Of a stretch of DNA of 5,942 nt, positions 1 through 4,166 are shown piece after piece. The position numbers and the translations under genes are program-made. Source of the DNA: Candidatus Aenigmatarchaeota archaeon (GTDB taxonomy: Archaea; Aenigmatarchaeota; Aenigmatarchaeia; PWEA01); the NCBI GenBank assembly GCA_003550625.1, contig PUKU01000035.1, forward strand, positions 1 through 5,942, written 5' to 3'. The notes below the pieces were generated by a model. That model saw only the letters and a program-made list of their open reading frames with translations. It was not told the DNA's origin and searched no databases. Positions within the stretch are counted from its first letter, which is position 1, and each line of letters begins with the position of its first letter.

Positions 1-57
1 CCTGTGAGGTCTTGTCGAACCAGACTTGCCATGTTTTCTTGAATACATTCGTGCCAT
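1..57 (-). CDS. rps15: Ribosomal protein uS15 (S15), N-terminal 19 codons, cut by window edge
   Basis: Reading leftward from the ATG at 57, the 19 codons to the window edge give MARMYSRKHGKSGSTRPHR. This is the characteristic start of archaeal/eukaryotic-type uS15 (MARMxSxxxGKSGSxRPxR). uS15 binds the central domain of 16S rRNA in the small subunit; archaeal versions carry this basic N-terminal extension, absent from bacterial S15. The start is supported by an AAGGTGA Shine-Dalgarno sequence at 68-62. The ATG lies 4 nt after the stop codon of the 77-aa membrane-protein gene, so the two are probably one operon with translational coupling. The rest of the gene lies outside the window. Identification rests on only 19 residues, but the motif is distinctive and the frame is open to the edge. 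Confidence 0.87.
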   Translation of the reverse strand, partial: MARMYSRKHGKSGSTRPHR

Positions 58-61
58 ATCG

Positions 62-68
62 TCACCTT
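62..68 (-). promoter_or_regulatory. Shine-Dalgarno of uS15, overlapping upstream stop codon
   Basis: AAGGTGA on the minus strand, 4 nt before the uS15 ATG. Its last three bases are the TGA stop of the preceding 77-aa gene, so a terminating ribosome sits on the SD of the next gene. This is the usual layout for translational coupling. Confidence 0.75.
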
Positions 69-295
69 CCCAAGGTCCTTAATAGTTCGGACAAGATATA
101 TAAAACTATTCCCAGGAGGACAAGGAACGAACCAGCTATTGCAACCAGGACAAAAAATCCGGGGTATACAGTTCCTATTCCAAGCCCAACAACGACCATC
201 ACAGCTGCGATAAATATAACCAGGTATGAGATTTTCTCCAGTATATCCACCCAGCTACCGCACTGAAACCATTCCTTTATGCTGTTCAGATCCAT
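62..295 (-). CDS. Small two-helix membrane protein (77 aa), function unknown
   Basis: I do not recognise a family. The 77-aa product has a short amphipathic N-terminus (MDLNSIKEWF) and two hydrophobic segments at about residues 22-42 and 46-68, separated by a GTVYPG turn. It ends with a short basic tail (LLRTLGR). It should be a small integral membrane protein with both ends on the same side. The ATG at 295 is supported by a TATA element centred about 26 bp upstream, which puts the predicted transcription start at the ATG itself (leaderless). The stop codon is built into the uS15 Shine-Dalgarno, so the gene is the first cistron of an operon with uS15. A role linked to ribosomes is not implied by this alone. 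Confidence 0.75.
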   Translation of the reverse strand: MDLNSIKEWFQCGSWVDILEKISYLVIFIAAVMVVVGLGIGTVYPGFFVLVAIAGSFLVLLGIVLYILSELLRTLGR

Positions 296-315
296 GGAAC
301 TATCTGAGTTCCGAA

Positions 316-325
316 GTTTTAAAAA
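316..325 (-). promoter_or_regulatory. TATA box for the 77-aa gene / uS15 operon
   Basis: TTTTTAAAAC on the minus strand, centred near 321. This is about 26 bp from the ATG at 295, the normal archaeal TATA-to-start distance, and predicts a leaderless mRNA. Confidence 0.6.
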
Positions 326-342
326 GTTAAAGAAGTGGGTTC

Positions 343-348
343 AAAAAA
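343..348 (-). terminator. Oligo-T terminator after the 126-aa gene
   Basis: A run of six T on the minus strand begins 5 nt after the stop codon at 354. Archaeal RNA polymerase terminates intrinsically at such T tracts without needing a hairpin. It lies just upstream of the next promoter (316-325), which suits a transcript boundary. Confidence 0.5.
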
Positions 349-353
349 TACTC

Positions 354-734
354 CTAATTCAAATGAACCAGTTCTGGATCCTCTCCGAGTATCTCCAGTG
401 CCATTGAAACTTCCTCCTCGGAGTATCCCTCTTCAAGTTTTCTCTCGACTGCAGTCCCTATGTCGTACTCCAAAACACCCTCTCTTTCACCATGAACCGT
501 CCTGTTCATGTCCTTTGCAAGTTCTTCTGCAACGATCTCCACGTCGTCTGTTTCAGGCTCTCCAAAGATGTAGTAACCTGTGATATCTCCGGGTATCTCT
601 GTGAAAGCCAGAACACCGAAGGTTGCGGCAAGAATAAGGAAAACGCCAGCTATTGCCTTTCTTTTAGCAAACATCTTACTTACATCCTTCAATAGATCCT
701 CTTCGTGGTCTTTCTCTGACATTTTCTCTGGCAT
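354..734 (-). CDS. Single-pass membrane protein (126 aa) with acidic C-terminal helical tail
   Basis: I do not recognise a named family. The charged N-terminus (residues 1-25, MPEKMSEKDHEEDLLKDVSK...) is followed by one hydrophobic helix at about 26-46. Next come an ITGYYIFG stretch at 51-58 and a strongly acidic C-terminal region. The tail GYSEEEVSMALEILGEDPEL looks like a small helical pair. Orientation is probably N-in by the positive FAKRK residues before the helix. An upstream in-frame ATG at 794 would give 146 aa, but the frame there overlaps the upstream 58-aa gene and the promoter. A TATA box at 757-765 lies about 26 bp from the ATG at 734 and predicts transcription starting at that ATG, so I chose 734. 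The ATG at 722 (residue 5) is a lesser alternative. An oligo-T terminator follows the stop. Confidence 0.72.
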   Translation of the reverse strand: MPEKMSEKDHEEDLLKDVSKMFAKRKAIAGVFLILAATFGVLAFTEIPGDITGYYIFGEPETDDVEIVAEELAKDMNRTVHGEREGVLEYDIGTAVERKLEEGYSEEEVSMALEILGEDPELVHLN

Positions 735-756
735 GTTTTGAAGTTCGTACCTGAGG

Positions 757-765
757 CTTATAAAT
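757..765 (-). promoter_or_regulatory. TATA box for the 126-aa gene
   Basis: ATTTATAAG on the minus strand, a near-consensus archaeal TATA box, centred at about 761. The predicted start at about 735 coincides with the ATG at 734, which decides the start codon in favour of 734 over 794. Confidence 0.7.
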
Positions 766-777
766 CTAACCTTGTAG

Positions 778-954
778 TCACCGGAAACCGTCAAAAAAAT
801 TAAAATAGTCCAGAACTACCCAGGTCACTGTAAACGCAACTGCAAAAAGAAAGGTACTTAGGGGATCGAAATCGCCTTCTATGACGTACGAAATAAAGAT
901 CCAACCGACCAAACTGACCACGGCAACCGGAATATAGCTGTAAACCTTTTTCAT
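778..954 (-). CDS. Small two-helix membrane protein (58 aa), function unknown
   Basis: This short gene is easily missed. Translation from the ATG at 954 to the TGA at 780-778 gives 58 residues. A basic start (MKKVYSYIP) leads into a hydrophobic helix at about 9-25. A short acidic loop (EGDFDPLS, 26-33) follows, then a second helix at about 34-50, ending in DYFNFFDGFR. I cannot assign a family. Support for a real gene is the two-helix pattern, the stop placed just before the next promoter, and a TATA box at 976-985 whose predicted start falls on the ATG (leaderless). A T7 run on the coding strand near its 3' end (799-793) could weaken read-through into the next gene, which has its own promoter anyway. 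Confidence 0.7.
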   Translation of the reverse strand: MKKVYSYIPVAVVSLVGWIFISYVIEGDFDPLSTFLFAVAFTVTWVVLDYFNFFDGFR

Positions 955-975
955 GACAACAGTTAAACTTGCGTT

Positions 976-985
976 CTTTATAACT
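976..985 (-). promoter_or_regulatory. TATA box for the 58-aa gene
   Basis: AGTTATAAAG on the minus strand, centred near 981, about 26 bp from the ATG at 954. It sits only about 20 bp downstream of the tRNA CCA end. No oligo-T run separates the two, so some of this gene's mRNA could also come from tRNA read-through. Confidence 0.62.
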
Positions 986-1020
986 ACCCTGGTTTAGGAA
1001 TATTGGTAGCCCGGCCAGGA

Positions 1021-1066
1021 TTTTCTGACCCGCGTCCTTTCCATGGACGCTTTTTCCAAAGGGTCT
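1021..1066 (-). other. tRNA-Gln intron 3, T-loop 59/60 (46 nt)
   Basis: The intron lies between A59 (1067) and T60 (1020). The outer helix is the T-stem CCAGG/CCTGG. The central helix is TTC with GAA plus a G57-A mismatch. Bulges are AA^A and AA^T. Inner helix GACCC (1065-1061) pairs with GGGTC (1031-1027). A further hairpin, GCGTCC/GGACGC, closes a 7-nt loop (1044-1038). Splicing at these sites recreates the standard TTCGAAT T-loop. Confidence 0.88.
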
Positions 1067-1087
1067 TTCGAACCTGGGTCGCCGGGT

Positions 1088-1126
1088 TTCTTTCATCGCC
1101 ATGAGCTCAACGCTTTGAACAGATGT
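1088..1126 (-). other. tRNA-Gln intron 2, canonical 37/38 site (39 nt)
   Basis: The intron lies between G37 (1127) and A38 (1087). A perfect bulge-helix-bulge forms. The outer helix is the anticodon stem. The central helix pairs C32-T35 (CTTT) with intron AAAG (1093-1090). The 5' bulge is GG^A, the 3' bulge is AA^A, and the inner helix is CATC (1125-1122) with GATG (1097-1094). This is the classical substrate for the archaeal tRNA-splicing endonuclease. Confidence 0.92.
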
Positions 1127-1149
1127 CCAAAGCCCGACATCCTTGACCA

Positions 1150-1210
1150 TTGCCCCACCTGTCCTTTTTTCGCCCACGTTTTTCGTGAGCAACAACGAAC
1201 AAAAAGGTGG
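1150..1210 (-). other. tRNA-Gln intron 1, D-loop, after G15 (61 nt)
   Basis: The intron lies between G15 (1211) and T16 (1149). Inner helix CACCT (1209-1205) pairs with AGGTG (1160-1156). Central helix GTCT (positions 10-13) pairs with GGGC (1155-1152), with two G-T wobbles. Bulges AG^C and AA^T fit cleavage after the second base of each three-base bulge. The outer helix is not evident, so this is a relaxed motif. Inside is a 7-bp hairpin, GCTCACG/CGTGGGC with an AAAAA loop. The boundary could shift by one base (AGC plus GG) and still give an acceptable D-loop. Confidence 0.8.
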
Positions 1211-1250
1211 CTAGACTACCGGGCTACCCGTAACAAACTGAACGGGAAGG

Positions 1251-1258
1251 CTTAAAAA
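1251..1258 (-). promoter_or_regulatory. TATA box for tRNA-Gln
   Basis: TTTTTAAG on the minus strand, centred near 1254.5. The predicted start is about 1228, leaving roughly 3 nt of 5' leader before A1 at 1225. It overlaps the divergent NUDIX-gene TATA box by about 3 bp. Confidence 0.62.
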
Positions 1259-1265
1259 TATTTAA
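1256..1265 (+). promoter_or_regulatory. TATA box for the NUDIX gene
   Basis: AAATATTTAA, centred about 28 bp before the ATG at 1289, so the mRNA is predicted to be leaderless or to have a 1-2 nt leader. It shares bases 1256-1258 with the TATA box of the divergent tRNA. Confidence 0.6.
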
Positions 1266-1288
1266 CTTAAAGACGTGCTGTTTAAAAC

Positions 1289-1738
1289 ATGGAACTTATA
1301 CCCAGGGTTGCAGCAATAGTACAGAACCGTAGCTCCATACTCCTTGTAAAACATGAACAGGGTAATATGTCATACTGGGTACCACCGGGTGGAGCTGTGG
1401 AGGCAGGTGAAAGCATACACGAGGCTGTTAAGAGAAAGGTCAAGGAGGAGACCAATGCCCAGGTCGATGTCAACCGCATAATATACTACAACGACTTCTT
1501 CGGTGGAACCAAACATCACATGGAGTTTTTCTTTCTCTGTGATTACGAAGGCGGAACCGTTAAGCAGAACGGGGAAACTGAGAAAGAAGGTGATGAAAGT
1601 ATCCCTCTGGATGCAAGGTTTGTAAAAGTGGACAACCTCCAGAACTATACCATACTACCACACGAACTCAAGATAAGGCTACTGAAGGATGCACCAAGAA
1701 AGTTCAAAGATAAGGCGGTTTACCTAAACAGCGAGTAG
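1289..1738 (+). CDS. NUDIX hydrolase-family protein (149 aa) with degenerate Nudix box
   Basis: The family fold is clear. An N-terminal strand pair (PRVAAIVQNRSSILLVKHEQ, 5-24) leads into YWVPPGG (29-35), then the Nudix box from G35. NUDIX enzymes hydrolyse nucleoside diphosphates linked to another group, using divalent metal bound by Glu residues of the motif Gx5Ex7REUxEExGU. Here G35, E41, R49, E53 and E54 are present. The first Glu of REUxEE is Lys (K50) and the following Gly is Asn (N56). K50 removes a residue that in MutT is a metal ligand, so activity may be weak, altered or absent, or another carboxylate may substitute. The C-terminal ARFVKVDNLQ...ILPHELKIRL segment is typical of the family. 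Substrate cannot be predicted. The start follows a TATA box at leaderless distance. It is divergent from the tRNA gene. Confidence 0.88.
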   Translation: MELIPRVAAIVQNRSSILLVKHEQGNMSYWVPPGGAVEAGESIHEAVKRKVKEETNAQVDVNRIIYYNDFFGGTKHHMEFFFLCDYEGGTVKQNGETEKEGDESIPLDARFVKVDNLQNYTILPHELKIRLLKDAPRKFKDKAVYLNSE

Positions 1739-1763
1739 CCCAAGCCTCACCAAAAAGGCACGG

Positions 1764-1775
1764 TACTTTTAAAAT
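1764..1775 (+). promoter_or_regulatory. TATA box for the 148-aa membrane protein
   Basis: TACTTTTAAAAT, centred about 1770. The predicted start near 1797 gives a leader of about 10 nt before the GTG at 1807. I see no clear Shine-Dalgarno in the leader. Confidence 0.5.
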
Positions 1776-1806
1776 TCCAGAAAACTTAGTAAAACATTGT
1801 GGTAAA

Positions 1807-2253
1807 GTGAAATCACGGTTTTATCCTATTCTTGTAGTGGCTGTTGTACAGGTCATGGTAGCCCTGCCCTTGCTAACACAGGGTTACAGCTTAGTGGCAG
1901 TATCATTTGGACTTGAAGGAATAGGATACTACTACTTTCTATCAGGACTAGCAGGCGTAGCCGCAGGTAGCATATCGGTCTTTATACTAAAGGAAATCGC
2001 AGAAACAGATGGAAAAATACTGCCAACTCAGGGTGTCTCCTCCGGGCTCTTTGGTCTACTTGCAGCCCTCTATGCTTCCTGGCTTTTTTCACCACTTAGC
2101 TTGCCCGGTCAGACTATACTATTCCAGGTCGCAGGTCCACGTGGACCCATAGATGCATGGACATCTGCCTTCATCTACTACATGCTCTACAACCTGCCGT
2201 TCATATACACATACCTGGACAGAAAAAACAAGGAGATGGAAAACATCACATAG
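1807..2253 (+). CDS. Polytopic membrane protein (148 aa), function unknown
   Basis: I do not recognise the family. The start codon is GTG at 1807; no in-frame ATG lies upstream, and a TATA box about 36 bp upstream supports it. The product has about four hydrophobic helices, near residues 6-24, 40-61, 76-95 and 118-137. The N-terminus is short and basic (MKSRF) and the tail is charged and cytoplasmic-looking (DRKNKEMENIT). Small-residue runs in helix 2 (LSGLAGVAAGSIS) and the GLFGLLAALYASW run in helix 3 suggest tight helix packing. Between helices 3 and 4 lies a Gly/Pro-rich loop (VAGPRGPIDAW). There are no charged catalytic residues inside the membrane. It is a stand-alone transcription unit between the NUDIX gene and thrS; neighbours give no functional hint. 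Confidence 0.75.
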   Translation: MKSRFYPILVVAVVQVMVALPLLTQGYSLVAVSFGLEGIGYYYFLSGLAGVAAGSISVFILKEIAETDGKILPTQGVSSGLFGLLAALYASWLFSPLSLPGQTILFQVAGPRGPIDAWTSAFIYYMLYNLPFIYTYLDRKNKEMENIT

Positions 2254-2270
2254 GCACAAGGGACTAAAAC

Positions 2271-2350
2271 ATATTTAATCACATACCGATAACGTATTCA
2301 AGGAGTGTTTTGAAATGAGGCGACAGTCCGGTGGACATTTTACATTCTGA
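2271..2350 (+). promoter_or_regulatory. Orphan TATA box followed by SD and an 11-codon ORF (upstream of thrS)
   Basis: The gap 2254-2425 holds ATATTTAA (2271-2278), predicting a start near 2300. Just after it come AGGAG (2301-2305) and an ATG at 2315 opening MRRQSGGHFTF before TGA at 2348-2350. The peptide has one Thr codon, so Thr attenuation is not supported. Weak hairpins exist: GTCC/GGAC with a three-base loop, and CTGT/ACAG at about 2357-2371. It could be a tiny gene, a small RNA, or a distal thrS promoter with a leader of about 125 nt. Confidence 0.3.
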
Positions 2351-2382
2351 GAAGATCTGTTCTAGCTACAGGAGTTCCGAAA

Positions 2383-2392
2383 GAAATTTAAA
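2383..2392 (+). promoter_or_regulatory. TATA box for thrS
   Basis: GAAATTTAAA preceded by a purine-rich stretch (CGAAA) that could serve as BRE. Centred at about 2388, it predicts transcription from about 2414 and a leader of about 12 nt to the ATG at 2426. No Shine-Dalgarno is seen. Confidence 0.5.
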
Positions 2393-2425
2393 CCTACCAA
2401 AGGCTCACTATAGCGAGTTGATTCC

Positions 2426-4120
2426 ATGAAGCTTTTACTGTTACATTCAAGCCATCTGGAGTTCCAGCCACATAAAAAGGCCGTGGATAGCGCCGAAGAC
2501 TGCGACAAAGAGCCCAGAAGGATAGAAGAGTGCTTGGTAGTATTCAATGCTTTCGAAGCCGGCGATGAAAGAGATATGTCACATGTTATAGAAAGGGCCG
2601 ACGAGGAGATAAGGGATGTGGCAGAACAGATCAATGTAGAAAGAATTGTCGTATATCCATGGGTACACCTCACATCCGAGCCTGGGGATATCGGAAAGGC
2701 CATGGAAAGCCAAAAACTTCTGGAGGACAAACTCAAAAACGACTATGAGGTAATAAGATCACCATTTGGCTGGTACAAGGAGTTTGAAATACATGTCAAG
2801 GGTCACCCACTATCAGAACTCAGCAGGGAGATAAGACCTGAGGGTGAAGAGGAGGTAGACGAAAAGATAGATCCCAAGAGACTCCTGGATCAGATATCAA
2901 AGACCAAACTTGATAGAAAGGATCTCAAGGAGAACGACCATAGGATAATTGGCCAGAAGATGAACCTTTTCTCATTTTACAGTGCCGCCCCTGGTATGGT
3001 ATTCTGGCATGAGAACGGCATGAGGATACTTGATGAACTCAAGAGTTTCTGGAGGGACATGCACAGAAAAGCTGGATACAAAGAAATATCAACCCCAATG
3101 GTACTCGACGAGAAACTATGGAAAATATCCGGACACTGGGAAAAATACAGAGACAACATGTTCCCAACGGAGTACGAAGACAGGGACATGGCTCTGAAAC
3201 CAATGAACTGCCCGGGTGGTATACTTGTCTACAAATCAAAGTCCCGGTCCTACAGAGAACTACCGCTGCGGTTCGGTGAACTTGGTACAGTATACAGGGA
3301 AGAACTATCCGGTGTACTCTCGGGGTTATTCCGTGTTAACTGCTTTACACAGGATGATGCCCACATATACTGTAAGGAGGACCAGCTCAAGTCAGAGATA
3401 GAAGGTGTCATAGATCTAACGGATGAGATATACAGCACATTTGATCTTGGATACTCCGTGGAGCTCTCGACCAGGCCAGAAGAAAGGATAGGCAGCGATG
3501 AAATATGGGATAAATCGGAAGAAATTTTAAAGGAGGTACTCGAAGAAAGTGGAGTGGATTATGAGTTAAACGAAGGTGATGGTGCCTTTTACGGACCAAA
3601 GATAGACTTCCACATAGAAGATTCTCTTGGTAGAAAATGGCAGTGCGGAACGATACAGCTTGACTTTTCGATGCCGGAAAGGTTTGACCTGACATACGTA
3701 GGAAAGGACAACAAAGAACACAGACCCATCCTTATCCACAGGGCAATACTTGGTTCACTTGAAAGGTTCATGGGTATAATTCTAGAGCACACAGATGGAA
3801 ATCTTCCCACGTGGATGGCACCTGTTCAAGTGCGTGTACTCAGCATAACGGACAGAAACATACCCCGATCCGAAGAAATATTCGAAATGTTGGAGGAGGA
3901 AGGAATTAGATCGGACAGAAACTTCGATTCCACCACTCTCAGTGAAAAGGTCAGGGAGGCAGAAATAGAGAGAGTTCCGTATATTGTAGTAATAGGTGAC
4001 AAAGAGGAGGAAAGCGGAGAGCTGGCAGTCCGTAGAATTTGGAAGGATGACATAGAGTACGGCGTGGATCCCGAGAAGTTTGTAGAGGAGGTCAAGCAAA
4101 GAATCAGAGAAAGAAGATAA
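2426..4120 (+). CDS. thrS: Threonyl-tRNA synthetase with archaeal editing domain and bacterial-like core
   Basis: Charges tRNA-Thr with threonine in the cytoplasm and is predicted to remove mischarged serine. Residues 1 to about 138 form the archaeal DTD-like editing domain (MKLLLLHSSHLEFQ start). Residues matching those reported for P. abyssi editing are kept: H81 in YPWVHLTSE, Y117/K118 in FGWYKEF, E131 in HPLSELSR. A short charged linker (139-165) follows. The class II catalytic core (about 170-463) has motif 2 around TVYREELSG and motif 3 at HRAILGSLERF. Its zinc ligands are C262 (MNCPGG), H313 (DDAHIYC) and H438. The anticodon-binding domain (about 465-564) starts APVQVRVLSIT. Core motifs such as APGMVFWH, RPEERIGSDE, FYGPKIDF and WQCGTIQLDFS read like bacterial ThrRS, not the FTMPDMHT-type archaeal core. 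The bacterial TGS and N2 editing domains are absent. At 564 aa it is shorter than typical forms of about 620-640 aa. Confidence 0.97.
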   Translation: MKLLLLHSSHLEFQPHKKAVDSAEDCDKEPRRIEECLVVFNAFEAGDERDMSHVIERADEEIRDVAEQINVERIVVYPWVHLTSEPGDIGKAMESQKLLEDKLKNDYEVIRSPFGWYKEFEIHVKGHPLSELSREIRPEGEEEVDEKIDPKRLLDQISKTKLDRKDLKENDHRIIGQKMNLFSFYSAAPGMVFWHENGMRILDELKSFWRDMHRKAGYKEISTPMVLDEKLWKISGHWEKYRDNMFPTEYEDRDMALKPMNCPGGILVYKSKSRSYRELPLRFGELGTVYREELSGVLSGLFRVNCFTQDDAHIYCKEDQLKSEIEGVIDLTDEIYSTFDLGYSVELSTRPEERIGSDEIWDKSEEILKEVLEESGVDYELNEGDGAFYGPKIDFHIEDSLGRKWQCGTIQLDFSMPERFDLTYVGKDNKEHRPILIHRAILGSLERFMGIILEHTDGNLPTWMAPVQVRVLSITDRNIPRSEEIFEMLEEEGIRSDRNFDSTTLSEKVREAEIERVPYIVVIGDKEEESGELAVRRIWKDDIEYGVDPEKFVEEVKQRIRERR

Positions 4121-4132
4121 AACTCTGTCCGG

Positions 4133-4142
4133 ATATTTATTA
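4133..4142 (+). promoter_or_regulatory. TATA box for sppA
   Basis: ATATTTATTA, centred near 4137, just after the thrS stop. The predicted start at about 4163 leaves a 0-4 nt leader before the ATG at 4167, so the gene is essentially leaderless and independent of thrS. Confidence 0.65.
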
Positions 4143-4166
4143 ACAACGAAAGAGTAATGATGTTCT

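Larger units (their letters stand above)
1004..1225 (-). tRNA. tRNA-Gln (anticodon UUG) interrupted by three introns
   Basis: Exons on the minus strand are 1225-1211, 1149-1127, 1087-1067 and 1020-1004. Joined, they form a complete 73-nt tRNA plus encoded CCA. Acceptor AGCCCGG pairs with CCGGGCT, with discriminator A. The D-stem is GTCT/GGAT with loop AGTGGTCAA. Anticodon stem TCGGG/CCCGG carries loop CTTTGGA, so the anticodon TTG (1130-1128) reads CAA and, by wobble, CAG. The variable loop is CGAC. T-stem CCAGG/CCTGG carries loop TTCGAAT. Tertiary partners are all present: T8-A14, G15-C48, G18G19 with T55C56. The A1-T72 pair and UUG anticodon fit archaeal tRNA-Gln. Introns total 146 nt, twice the mature RNA. 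No intact tRNA can be read without removing all three, so ordinary scans may miss or misannotate it. A TATA box lies upstream at 1251-1258. This RNA occupies most of the 334-bp protein-free stretch 955-1288. Confidence 0.93.

Noticed and set aside
12..266. An 84-codon plus-strand open frame
   Set aside because: It is antisense to uS15 and the two-helix membrane gene, which have an SD, a promoter and recognisable sequence.
800..1195. A 131-codon minus-strand open frame
   Set aside because: It runs through the tRNA-Gln exons and introns and the 58-aa gene in another frame. Its product is low-hydrophobicity, rich in Arg/Gly and unlike any family. The tRNA explains the DNA.
1004..1225. Permuted or split tRNA, or RNase P RNA, for the structured stretch
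   Set aside because: The exon order is linear from acceptor 5' strand to CCA, so it is not permuted or split. RNase P signature segments are absent, while all tRNA arms are accounted for.
1043..1255. A 70-codon plus-strand open frame
   Set aside because: It lies antisense to the tRNA gene and has no promoter. It exists only because tRNA and intron helices lack stops in this frame.
2300..2380. C/D-box guide RNA in the gap before thrS
   Set aside because: A CTGA (2346-2349) resembles a D box, but there is no acceptable C box (RTGATGA) or C'/D' pair at the right spacing.
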